Made by a program: the position numbers and the translations under genes. The notes below the pieces were generated by a model, which saw nothing but the letters and a program-made list of their open reading frames with translations, was not told where the DNA came from and searched no databases. From a virus, in the IMG/VR virus record IMGVR_UViG_3300025769_001069, positions 1 through 20,711 of that record: DNA of 20,711 bases. The stretch is one strand, 5' to 3'. Numbering within the stretch: position 1 is the stretch's first letter; the number at the start of each line of letters is the position of its first letter. Shown here piece after piece: positions 7,690 through 16,132 of the stretch.

Positions 7690-10142
7690 TAACAATCCTT
7701 AAGTTCTTTAATAGCTTTTTCGTCACCATCTAAATCTTTAACCATATCATCAAATGATTTTTGCGATATAACTACGCCATCAGCAGAGGTTTCTACAAAC
7801 ATTTTTTCTTGTTTAATATTTTCATACCCACTTGATTCTAATTCATCAAACTGGTCTTTAACGTCAGTAGCTAATGCTTCTATCTCTGCATCTAGACTTC
7901 CGTCTGTGGTGTTGTCATATTTGGCGAGCTGTTCTGGGCCATTTTGGTCTGCGTATTTTGATGCTGAATTATTCGTCGTCGCAACATCATCAGCGAATCC
8001 AAGTTGGCTAGCTGATAACCTAGTGTAAGCGCTTGATGAAATTCGCTCTTGGACAGCCCGTTGAAATTCTTTAATTCCTTGCGCGAGGTCGATCTCTCCT
8101 CTAGCGAATTTTCTGGAAATTGCTGTAAGGTCATCGGCGATGTCTCCAGCATGGTTTGCGTTGTATTTGATCGTTTCGATGATTTGGCCATATAAATCCT
8201 TTCGTTGTGCATTGTTAAGTTTATCAAGTTTGTTGCCAAACTTTTCAATTAAATCTGAATCATTAACTAAAGTTGTTAATACTTTTTTATTAGCGTTCAT
8301 GCTTGATAATGTGCTAGACAATATCTTTGATCTTTCCTTAAATAAAGTTTCAGCAATCATATCGTCCGCAAACAATCCAGCTTGATCTACTTCTTTAAAT
8401 CCAGCTAATGCTGCTTGAGCTACAATGCTTTCAGCTTCTATTAAATTGTCAGGTTTAGTTTTCATAAGCAAGTTTAATACTGCAATCTGCTCATCTCTCC
8501 CAGAAACATAGTTTCCTACAAACTGTGCATAACGCTCTGGCACTAATCCTTTATTAACTATATCAAGCGCATCATCAGATAACTTGCTTAAGCCTAAACC
8601 ATATTGTCTTAATTTGCTTTTAGGCGGCAACATTCTATTTAAAGTATCTGGATTCATTTTAAATACTTTAGCAGCATCAACTGCTGTGCCTGATCCTTCT
8701 GCAATATTCTTGGCAGCAGCTAATGTTCTAACAGTATTAACTTGAAATCCATCTTTAGCGTCATAAACCATTGCTATAATTTTAGGTTTTGGCCCTTTAT
8801 AATTTTTATCACCTTTAAGTCGCTTAGCTAAATTAACGCGTTGATGTCCATCGGCTACAACATATTTTCCTTTTTCATTTTTGTATAATACAGCAATACC
8901 AGCAAAGGCTTGATTCCACTCTTGCACACCCTTAAGTGTTTCTAGCATGCCCAACTCATCAGCGCCACCTTTAAACTGAAATGTCTTAGCATCTATCTCA
9001 ATATCATCAGGCTCAACAATAGCGATTTGCATATGATGCTGGTCGTGATACAGCTCGTCTAAAATTTTAACCTGTTCGTCTTTAGGTAGTTTTGAAAAAT
9101 CATCATTAGCAACCGCCTCTTTGGCTTTGTTTAATTTAGCAATAAAGCTTGCATCATTAGGATCGTTAGCATTAACATTATGCTCAAGCGTTGCATTATT
9201 AACGTCATCGAGTAATACTCCACTATCAGCATCAGCATTGTCTTTTGATGCTATTATTTTTGGATTACCAACCTCATCAGACACTTGCTTAGATTTATAC
9301 TCAGATAACTTATTAATAATGTTTTTCTTTAATACATTAGATGCGCCAGGCAATTTAATAAGTGTCTCCATAAGCAGCCCTAAAGCAAATGAACCGCCTC
9401 CAGCAGCTACAAGGTTATCTCTATATTGTGTATCGCCATAGTCTATGCCTAATTGTTTATATAAATCTTTAACATCATCTTGTATATATGCTTCAGCTCC
9501 TACACCAGCAGCTACATCAATAAGCAATCTAGAAAGCATGCCTGAGCCGTAAGTAGCTTGAAACGGGATTGATGCAAGCACAGCCCCTACGTTAGCAGGA
9601 TCAGTTGCAGCCGCACCAAAACTACCTCCCATTGATGCAAACCAATCGCCCCAGCCGTGCGTTCTTTCTTCAGCATACAGTGTATTTTCTCTAATCTTAT
9701 TGGCTTCAGCTACAAGCATTTGCTGTAGTTTCATTGGCGTAAAATCACGCACTTCTGATTCTGGATCAAATAAATCTAAATTTTCCCCTACAAAAGAAAC
9801 AATAGCGTCTATGTCTTTATCAAATCGTTCTGTTTGGCTCAGGCCATCATACGGATCGGGAACGTCATATCCAGCAATACTAGAATAAATGTCTGCCTCA
9901 CCGCCCATAGAGGCTGTTGGCGCATCAAGATGATAGGCTGGATTAGCAAACTTTTTACCTGTAACTTTATAAATCTCATCTACAATAGGCTGTAAAATTT
10001 TTTGATTAATTTGGTATTCAGAATCAGATCGATTTAAAAAATATTGATCATCATAAAACGCATCAAACTGGTCAGCCTCACCAGCGGGCAAGGTTTGCGC
10101 CTCAGTTAATTGCTTTGAGTAGTCTGATATAAACTTTCCCAT
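7689..10142 (-). CDS. Internal virion protein with embedded ParB/Srx-like domain
   Basis: This 817-residue protein lies between the gp15-like and gp16-like ejection proteins, with TAATG overlaps at both ends, so it is probably a virion or ejection protein. The N-terminal ~160-270 region has small-residue hydrophobic helices (DPANVGAVLASIPF, GGSFALGLLMETL), typical of large internal proteins. Residues ~372-480 resemble a ParB/sulfiredoxin-fold domain: a QIAIVEPDDIEID strand region, a Lys/Tyr-rich strand, then VVADGHQRVNLAKRLKG. Asp431-Gly432-His433-x-Arg435 is the DGHxR signature used by this fold for nucleotide or phosphate binding. The C-terminal part is helical. Known ParB-fold proteins include CTPases, nucleases and virion-delivered antirestriction factors such as those related to P1 DarB. 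The activity here is not established by sequence reading. Confidence 0.8.
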   Translation of the reverse strand: MGKFISDYSKQLTEAQTLPAGEADQFDAFYDDQYFLNRSDSEYQINQKILQPIVDEIYKVTGKKFANPAYHLDAPTASMGGEADIYSSIAGYDVPDPYDGLSQTERFDKDIDAIVSFVGENLDLFDPESEVRDFTPMKLQQMLVAEANKIRENTLYAEERTHGWGDWFASMGGSFGAAATDPANVGAVLASIPFQATYGSGMLSRLLIDVAAGVGAEAYIQDDVKDLYKQLGIDYGDTQYRDNLVAAGGGSFALGLLMETLIKLPGASNVLKKNIINKLSEYKSKQVSDEVGNPKIIASKDNADADSGVLLDDVNNATLEHNVNANDPNDASFIAKLNKAKEAVANDDFSKLPKDEQVKILDELYHDQHHMQIAIVEPDDIEIDAKTFQFKGGADELGMLETLKGVQEWNQAFAGIAVLYKNEKGKYVVADGHQRVNLAKRLKGDKNYKGPKPKIIAMVYDAKDGFQVNTVRTLAAAKNIAEGSGTAVDAAKVFKMNPDTLNRMLPPKSKLRQYGLGLSKLSDDALDIVNKGLVPERYAQFVGNYVSGRDEQIAVLNLLMKTKPDNLIEAESIVAQAALAGFKEVDQAGLFADDMIAETLFKERSKILSSTLSSMNANKKVLTTLVNDSDLIEKFGNKLDKLNNAQRKDLYGQIIETIKYNANHAGDIADDLTAISRKFARGEIDLAQGIKEFQRAVQERISSSAYTRLSASQLGFADDVATTNNSASKYADQNGPEQLAKYDNTTDGSLDAEIEALATDVKDQFDELESSGYENIKQEKMFVETSADGVVISQKSFDDMVKDLDGDEKAIKELKDC
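7696..7700 (-). promoter_or_regulatory. Ribosome binding site fixing the start of the 813-residue protein
   Basis: AAGGA sits in the last codons of the upstream gene and is 6 bases from the ATG at 7687-7689. It is adjacent to an alternative TTG at 7693-7695, too close to serve it. It supports the ATG start and the TAATG coupling. Confidence 0.6.
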
Positions 10143-12517
10143 TACTGCATGAGCCTAATGGTTTCAACCTCTGGCATTATATCTCTATTATCAAATCTCT
10201 TGCTTGCATACTCATCAAGCCCTGGATTTTTAGCTAAAATTAATTCATATAAATTAGCCATGTCGATGTAAATTGGATTGCCGTCTGGATCACCAAAAGC
10301 TAATTCTTCGTTGCCAAACAATCTAAATATTTCGCCAGACAACATAGCTTTGGTGTTATCAACAAATTTAAGGTTGCTAGTAACAAATTGATCATAAGAA
10401 TATGGCTGACTACCACGTCCTATATTTTCTATATTATTACCATCACGATCTACTAGGTTTGCTTCAATATCCTCTATTGTTGCAAATCTAAATAAATTAT
10501 CTTCAAAATCATCACGTTTAATGTTGGAAGGTATAGCATGTTTTACTCCTTTATATTCAACAATACCTCCATACTCGCCTTGTTGTCCAGCAGCTAATTT
10601 AAGCGCTTTTTCATACAGGTCAGTATCAAACTCATCAAAGTCTTTTGTTTTTAAAGCATAATAAATTTTAATTGCTGATTCAGTAACAATGCCACGTTCA
10701 TTTTGCGTAAAAGCATCACCTAAAACATCAGCTTCAGTTGTTCTCATGTCTGACGTTTCCATTACATATTTAGCTTTATCACCAGCAACGCCTAAATCTA
10801 TAAGGTTGCCAACGGCTAATAACTCACTAGCTTCCATGCTTGGATTTGGCGATCTCATAGCATCATTCATTAAGTTACCAATGTGCGCTAATGAAGTATT
10901 TTTTTCGCCAAGCTCTTGGAATATTTGATATGAATTACCGCCAAACGTATCAACTAAATACCCAGCATATTGCATTTGTTGCCCTACTTTTTCTGTCGGT
11001 GTCAGGCTGGGTGTTTGTGTGATTTGATTAAATTGATTGCTATAATAACTAACTTCTTCTTTGCTAAATAAATTAGCATTAGCTAGTCCAAAATCTTCAG
11101 CAAATTTTTCTACAACAGCTTTTCGTTTAGCAATCTTACGCGCCATACCATCTCGATACTCTGGATCAATAAGCATATTAGAGTCTACATATAGTGGCTC
11201 AATTTCTGATTTGTATTTAATATTTTTCTTAAGGTATTCAATAGGAGTTTCTTCTATTTCCTTAATAACTTGTTTTCTCATCTTATCAGCATGCTGCAAT
11301 ATAGCATCTTCATAGATAGTATTTTGTTCACCGCCATATTGTGTTTGTATTTTTGTCATAGCTGCATCAAAACCAGCTTCGTTATAAGGCGAACTAGAAT
11401 ATACAACTTCATTAATTAATTGCTTACCAAAAATAATGTCAGCTTGAATTTGTTGTTTGTCGTCAAAATCATATCCAGACAGTTGTGACAAATCAGTCAA
11501 GTTTCCATTGCTAACAGTTTTATCCATCTCTGATAATGAAAATGTTAGTGTTTTGTTTGATACGCTAGAACTAATTTCTAGTTTTTCCATTGCTGTGCTA
11601 ACAGCAGATTGTAATGAGTTTTGTCTATCTGGTAATAAATTAGCAAAATAATTTGTGTAGCGGCCAGCCTTAGTTTCATTTTGCATTATTCTTTCAACTT
11701 CTTCTTTAGAGGCTCCAGCAGCAAAATACTCTTTAGCAATTTGATCAGCAACAGCTGCTTCTTCAACTTTATCTAATTTACTTCTAAATGCGTTCATGTT
11801 TTCTGTTTGTTTGCCAGTAATAGCAAACGCATCAAACGCGTCTTCCTCAAGCATATCTCGATGAGCTAGTAATAAGGTTGGATCGGTATTGTTATAAACA
11901 AATTGAGTGTAATTTTTAGCACCAGCAGTAATAAATTTATCAACAGTAAATTGCGCTTCTTTTTCTGCTCGATCACCTAACTCTTTTAAAATAGCTTTAT
12001 AGTTTGTTTTTGTGTAAGTTGTTGCAGAAGTTTGGAACTTCATGCCTTCATCTGGATCTATATTAAATACAACATTAGCATAGCCTTTTGTAGGAGCTTC
12101 TAATTCTGCTCGTATTTGTTGTGGATCAGTAATCTTTCCTTCTTTAACTTGCTGTAATACATTTTGTTGATGGTTTTCTAACTCACCTAGCAAATCAATA
12201 CGTGATTGATGTCCATACATTTTTTTAAGCGTTTTATTGTATGTTTTGCCGCCTTGTAAAAATTGATTAACAGCACTTTCACCATTACGCTCTGCATTTT
12301 GATAGTCTTTAATTGATAGTGGGTTATTAATACTAAACTCAATACCTTTTTCGATGGCGTATTTTCCAGCTTCTTCTGCCGTATAAGCTGTCAATTGATC
12401 TAACATAGACTGCATAGATTTACTTGCCGTAATTGCAGCATCTATATTTTCTGTGCCAGCCATAGGCACACCTTCGGTTAAATACTTTTGCCTTTCATAT
12501 TTGGGTAATTCAGCCAT
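10142..12517 (-). CDS. Internal virion protein, T7 gp15-like
   Basis: This 791-residue protein is close in length to T7 gp15 (747) and sits directly after the gp14-like gene, matching T7 order 14-15-16. It is almost entirely predicted helical and rich in Glu, Gln, Asn and Lys, with no signal peptide and no obvious enzyme motif. A Gln/Glu-rich helical stretch near residue 115 (ELENHQQNVLQQVKEGKI) is typical of core-forming internal proteins. The expected role is part of the internal core that is ejected and lines the channel across the periplasm. Family assignment rests on position, length and composition more than on a diagnostic motif. The start overlaps the upstream stop as TAATG; the nearest GGAG is about 12 bases away, so coupling is likely. 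Confidence 0.75.
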   Translation of the reverse strand: MAELPKYERQKYLTEGVPMAGTENIDAAITASKSMQSMLDQLTAYTAEEAGKYAIEKGIEFSINNPLSIKDYQNAERNGESAVNQFLQGGKTYNKTLKKMYGHQSRIDLLGELENHQQNVLQQVKEGKITDPQQIRAELEAPTKGYANVVFNIDPDEGMKFQTSATTYTKTNYKAILKELGDRAEKEAQFTVDKFITAGAKNYTQFVYNNTDPTLLLAHRDMLEEDAFDAFAITGKQTENMNAFRSKLDKVEEAAVADQIAKEYFAAGASKEEVERIMQNETKAGRYTNYFANLLPDRQNSLQSAVSTAMEKLEISSSVSNKTLTFSLSEMDKTVSNGNLTDLSQLSGYDFDDKQQIQADIIFGKQLINEVVYSSSPYNEAGFDAAMTKIQTQYGGEQNTIYEDAILQHADKMRKQVIKEIEETPIEYLKKNIKYKSEIEPLYVDSNMLIDPEYRDGMARKIAKRKAVVEKFAEDFGLANANLFSKEEVSYYSNQFNQITQTPSLTPTEKVGQQMQYAGYLVDTFGGNSYQIFQELGEKNTSLAHIGNLMNDAMRSPNPSMEASELLAVGNLIDLGVAGDKAKYVMETSDMRTTEADVLGDAFTQNERGIVTESAIKIYYALKTKDFDEFDTDLYEKALKLAAGQQGEYGGIVEYKGVKHAIPSNIKRDDFEDNLFRFATIEDIEANLVDRDGNNIENIGRGSQPYSYDQFVTSNLKFVDNTKAMLSGEIFRLFGNEELAFGDPDGNPIYIDMANLYELILAKNPGLDEYASKRFDNRDIMPEVETIRLMQ

Positions 12518-13179
12518 TAGTAAGGTGCTCCATAACTTTGATAGCTCGGACTAACATTTCTAAAGTCTGGCCCAATATCATAATCAGGTAATGCGGCATT
12601 GCCTCCGTAAAGATCAGAATATTCACTACCATATAATTGTGTTTGTGTTTCATATCCTCTATATCCATCAACGGTGCTTACAGCTTCTGGATCACCTGGA
12701 ACAAATGTTTCACCCATAATGTATGCAGCAGAGCCCAAACCTTTTAAAAATCCAGCAAATCCAGATGACTCATAATAATCAGCAGAATCATTAAGTATTT
12801 GTGCTTGAATTTCGCCAAATGTTTTAAAACGTTGCTCTTGTGCGCGTAAGTTCATTAAGTCTGAGCCTAAGTTACTTTCATTGTATTGGGCCACAACAGC
12901 TGCCGATCCACTAAATGGATCAATATTCCCAGCAGCCCCACGAGCTAACAATGATGCTGCAACTCTTTGTTGTTTTTTTGCCAGTTCTACACCTTGTTGC
13001 CTAGCATTTAATGCTTTTACATCAGCCTCTAACTGTGTTTGTTTTGCCTTAAGACGACTTGCGCTAGCAGCATACAATCCTTGTTGCCAAGATTGTAATC
13101 CACTTGCTACAGCTGAAACAGCACTAAATACACTTAAATAAGGTTTTGCAGCGGTATAAGCTGCCATTACGGTTTCCAT
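12517..13179 (-). CDS. Internal virion protein B, T7 gp14-like
   Basis: This 220-residue protein (T7 gp14 is 196) directly follows tail tubular protein B, as gp14-type genes do in many podophages. Residues ~5-35 are small-residue helical with hydrophobic patches (YLSVFSAVSAVASGLQSW). A long Ala/Gln/Lys helix follows (ARQQGVELAKKQQRVAASLL), then GAAGNIDPFSGSAAVVAQYN, which resembles the 'G...dp.sGS...v...' turn seen in gp14-type proteins. The C-terminal 50 residues are Gly/Tyr/Ser-rich and probably flexible. The expected role is forming an outer-membrane pore component after ejection. The ATG immediately follows the upstream TAA, with AGGAGA inside the last upstream codons. Confidence 0.8.
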   Translation of the reverse strand: METVMAAYTAAKPYLSVFSAVSAVASGLQSWQQGLYAASASRLKAKQTQLEADVKALNARQQGVELAKKQQRVAASLLARGAAGNIDPFSGSAAVVAQYNESNLGSDLMNLRAQEQRFKTFGEIQAQILNDSADYYESSGFAGFLKGLGSAAYIMGETFVPGDPEAVSTVDGYRGYETQTQLYGSEYSDLYGGNAALPDYDIGPDFRNVSPSYQSYGAPY

Positions 13180-15156
13180 TTATCTCTCCTGTGTTACAGC
13201 TACTTTATATTCTAAACCAAGTAACGTCATTTTTAATGGCGAGCTTTGCGTTACTGTTATTTGTCCTTCTGTATTATAACCTCTAATACCATTTAAAGTC
13301 TTTGTTCCTGTAAATTCTGGAACAGCAACATCTAAAGCTCCAGCCCCTAAACTACGTATAGGTACTAAGTTGTCATTAATAACTATGTTTTGTGTGTTGT
13401 ATAACAAAGCATTAACTTCAACAATACGTTTTTTCTTGGCAATTCTTGTGCCTGTAGCTACTTTAACGTTTAAAGGCATTGTTTTAATTTGAACGTCAAT
13501 AGGCAATCCAACCTCAGAAGATGTCGTAGGTGGATTTACAAATGTCACAGCGCTATCGGCTGTTTGGTCTAGCTCAACATAACCATCAGAAATGACATTG
13601 ACAGTTGCGCCATCAATGTGTGACATATCTAAGCTAGTTGCTGTTGTGCCTTGTTTAGCACAATCTGTTAAATAATTATCATCAAAGACCTCTACATAAT
13701 ATTTATCAACACCATTGTCATCTCTCTTAACAACTGTATAAATATCAGTTAGATCAACACCTACATCAATATATGAACCTACTGTTGTCCATTCTGAAGG
13801 AGCAATAACATTTTGTAATCTTAATAATGAAAACACGGCAATAGAACCATCGTCTTCATTTACAATAAGTAATAAATCATTTTCATCTGTAGCAACTGCT
13901 CGACGCAAATCCATGCTCTTTGGATTTTTTAATAAATGACCAGCTAATAAAGATATTTTAGAAGTTATGTAAGTTAATTGTGTATCAGAGTAAGCAATTT
14001 CAGATAACGCCTTGCCTTGTCTTTGCACAAACAATATGCCTGATTCTAATTGCTTAACACGCACGCCTTCTCTTGTGCCGTTACGTGATGTAGATGACAA
14101 GAAAAAGTCTGAAGGTGTAATCGGTGTTAACCCTTCTTGCGGAACATAGAACTCACCACCCGTAGTAAATACTTGAAGATCACGACCACTAATAATATCA
14201 ACGATAGCATTAAAAGTATTAGTATCAAGAGTAGCTTCAACAGCGTCATCGTCTAGTCCTTCCACAGCTTCAAAGTCAAAATATAATCCAACCTTAGAAC
14301 CCCATATAGTTGACGGACGATCACGTGATCCGCCAAAAAATAAACGTCCCTGATGGAATGTAACAGATCTTGGCCAACCACGTGTTGCAGACCACACAGC
14401 CTCATATCCCGTTTCCAACTCCCAGTCACCGCTTGCAATAGCTGAGGTGTCAAAGAAAGGAAATTCAGTTACTGCATTAACTACGGTAGTGCTTACATAT
14501 TCAACAATTTTTGCTCGCCCTTGAGGTGAAGCATTAATGTATTGTCCAACGTGACCACTATTAAATACAGCTGAGCCAGCAGTAAGCGTTACCTTCCCAG
14601 TTACATCGCTTGGTGTTAATGTTGTAGCTGGATTGCTTGTAGATAATGTAAATGCGTATTTAGGTGTAGAGTCAAATGTTATATTTGAAATAGTCCATGA
14701 GCTATCTGAGCCTCCACGAACAATCTTAATTGGTCGAAAATCATAATCCACAATAATTAACGTATCAGCAGATTGAGTCCAGCACATATGTTCTAAATGA
14801 GAACCAGTTAAACTATATCCTGTTGTATCTAGATAATCATTTCCTGATCCATTAATATTAGTAATAAGAACTTTGTCTTTGTAAACATACATTCTGTTGC
14901 TTGTAAAACACAACATATAGCTGTCTTCAACAGAAAATTCAAACGCTACAAGGCGCACGCCATTAGCTGGAGTGCCTCCTATTTCATTAATAAATTTTGA
15001 TCCTGGTCGTCGCTTAACGCCACCTTGAGGCTGGCAAATAACATTTTTAGCTGTTTCTAATGCGTTATCATAAGCCTTTAAATCAACACGCGCTCTAACT
15101 AATGGATCAAGCTCACCCGTTGTAAAATTAGTTTGAATTTCTACAAAGCGAGCCAT
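13180..15156 (-). CDS. Tail tubular protein B (T7 gp12-like nozzle)
   Basis: This 658-residue protein is predicted to form the distal nozzle of the short tail. The N-terminus is diagnostic: FTTGELDPLVRARVDLKAYD, then CQPQGGVKRRPGSKFI (residues ~11-56), the pattern shared by gp12-type proteins. Later segments such as TFHQGRLFFGGSRDRPSTIW and repeated beta-rich stretches agree with the beta-propeller build of this family. T7 gp12 is 794 residues, so this version is shorter, like many environmental homologues. It overlaps the tail tubular A gene by one base (TAATG), with GAGG 5 bases before the ATG, and is followed without a gap by the gp14-like gene. Confidence 0.92.
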   Translation of the reverse strand: MARFVEIQTNFTTGELDPLVRARVDLKAYDNALETAKNVICQPQGGVKRRPGSKFINEIGGTPANGVRLVAFEFSVEDSYMLCFTSNRMYVYKDKVLITNINGSGNDYLDTTGYSLTGSHLEHMCWTQSADTLIIVDYDFRPIKIVRGGSDSSWTISNITFDSTPKYAFTLSTSNPATTLTPSDVTGKVTLTAGSAVFNSGHVGQYINASPQGRAKIVEYVSTTVVNAVTEFPFFDTSAIASGDWELETGYEAVWSATRGWPRSVTFHQGRLFFGGSRDRPSTIWGSKVGLYFDFEAVEGLDDDAVEATLDTNTFNAIVDIISGRDLQVFTTGGEFYVPQEGLTPITPSDFFLSSTSRNGTREGVRVKQLESGILFVQRQGKALSEIAYSDTQLTYITSKISLLAGHLLKNPKSMDLRRAVATDENDLLLIVNEDDGSIAVFSLLRLQNVIAPSEWTTVGSYIDVGVDLTDIYTVVKRDDNGVDKYYVEVFDDNYLTDCAKQGTTATSLDMSHIDGATVNVISDGYVELDQTADSAVTFVNPPTTSSEVGLPIDVQIKTMPLNVKVATGTRIAKKKRIVEVNALLYNTQNIVINDNLVPIRSLGAGALDVAVPEFTGTKTLNGIRGYNTEGQITVTQSSPLKMTLLGLEYKVAVTQER

Positions 15157-15770
15157 TAATACCTCACATCAATAAGTGAAAAGTCCTGTATTGCATTAGT
15201 GGGTTGTCCTTGTCCGTCAATTGTCATGGCAGTTCTCATATAGCCACCACGACCATTTTCTCCAGGAGTTCCTTGAGTGATAACACGCCAATAGTCAGAT
15301 CTGTCTAATTGGTCTGTAATAGGAATGGCTAAATGCCAAGCCATTTGATATTTCAATAATTGAACAAAAAAATGTGGGAGCGCATATTCTGGTACATTAT
15401 ATTGATAATCTACATAAACTTTTTCATAGTTTGTTAATATTTTGCTGCCTTGAATTGTATAATCACGCCTTGGCTGTGCATAGGTAGAATCTGTATCATA
15501 GACAGCTCGTGGTCTGCCAATAATGTCTGATGGCAGTTGATATTCATATTTGTATTCATTAGCTGGAGTTGTAATAAGTCTTGACAGTTGAACTTTCTTA
15601 AATGAAAAAGACCACGGATAAGTGGCCATTGTTTTTATTTTAATGTCTGGATAAAGACGATCACACGTATTTGCTTCGTCAGTTCCTTCTGTAAAAGACG
15701 AAATTGGATTTGCACCTAACATTAAGAGTGCATCAGAACATATTTTAATATCGGTATCACCAGTTGCCAT
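15156..15770 (-). CDS. Tail tubular protein A (T7 gp11-like head-tail adaptor)
   Basis: This 204-residue protein (T7 gp11 is 196) should form the ring that joins the portal to the nozzle. It shows the typical opening 'I-C-S-D-A-L-L-M-L-G-A-N-P-I-S-S-F' (residues ~10-26). The CDRLYPDIKIKTMATYPWSF helix and loop (36-55) follow, then a conserved LP-x-D beta region (QLPSDIIGRPRAVY). It is the first gene after a GC-rich hairpin and has GGAG 7 bases before its ATG. It is followed by tail tubular protein B with a TAATG overlap, the usual pairing. Confidence 0.93.
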   Translation of the reverse strand: MATGDTDIKICSDALLMLGANPISSFTEGTDEANTCDRLYPDIKIKTMATYPWSFSFKKVQLSRLITTPANEYKYEYQLPSDIIGRPRAVYDTDSTYAQPRRDYTIQGSKILTNYEKVYVDYQYNVPEYALPHFFVQLLKYQMAWHLAIPITDQLDRSDYWRVITQGTPGENGRGGYMRTAMTIDGQGQPTNAIQDFSLIDVRY

Positions 15771-15794
15771 TCATTATCTCCAAATGTGCAAATA

Positions 15795-15816
15795 GACGGG
15801 AGCATACACCCCCGTC
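15795..15816 (-). terminator. GC-rich hairpin between capsid and tail genes (T-phi-like position)
   Basis: The minus strand reads GACGGGGG, a TGTATG loop, then CTCCCGTC. This gives an 8-bp stem with one G-T pair and a 6-base loop, followed by TATTTGC. The strong stem stands out in AT-rich DNA. The T-tract is poor, so termination is probably partial. It lies after the capsid/decoration genes and before the adaptor gene, as T-phi does between T7 genes 10 and 11. An RNA-processing or stability role is an alternative. Confidence 0.5.
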
Positions 15817-15833
15817 ACATTGCATTTTACTAC

Positions 15834-16115
15834 TTAGTCAGCGTCAGCGACTGATAATGCTGTACCATCAGATACGTCAACAACGCCAGAAGCATTAGAA
15901 AGCACAGTAACTAATGTTGATGTAGGAACAGAAGCGTCCCATACATGAATTAAGTCACCTACTTTTAATACTGTATGTGCATCATTAAAGTAACCTGATG
16001 TATTAATATCAGCAAGAGCATCAGTACCAGGTGCTGTATAACTCCACATCTGAGGAGCATTACCAGCTTTAGACTGACCACCGATAGGCTGTAGGTTGTC
16101 TTTTGAGTAAGCCAT
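15834..16115 (-). CDS. Small decoration-like virion protein following the capsid gene
   Basis: This 93-residue protein begins MAYSKDNLQPIGGQSKAGNA and continues with a W-S-Y and GYF pattern (PQMWSYTAPG, SGYFNDAH), then VGDLIHVWDA and a Thr/Ser/Val-rich beta end (VVDVSDGTALSV). I recognise this as a short beta-rich protein repeatedly found beside phage major capsid genes and often labelled structural or head decoration/fibre. A capsid-surface role is inference from position and pattern. It has a strong ribosome site (AAGGAGA, ~7 bases before ATG), starts 17 bp after the capsid stop, and is the last gene before the hairpin. High expression together with the capsid protein is therefore likely. 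Confidence 0.75.
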   Translation of the reverse strand: MAYSKDNLQPIGGQSKAGNAPQMWSYTAPGTDALADINTSGYFNDAHTVLKVGDLIHVWDASVPTSTLVTVLSNASGVVDVSDGTALSVADAD

Positions 16116-16132
16116 TATAATCTCTCCTTATC

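Noticed and set aside
7892-8248. 118-residue alternative minus-strand frame inside the ParB-domain gene
   Set aside because: It is fully contained in another frame of a well supported gene, with a composition typical of a shifted reading and no supporting signals.
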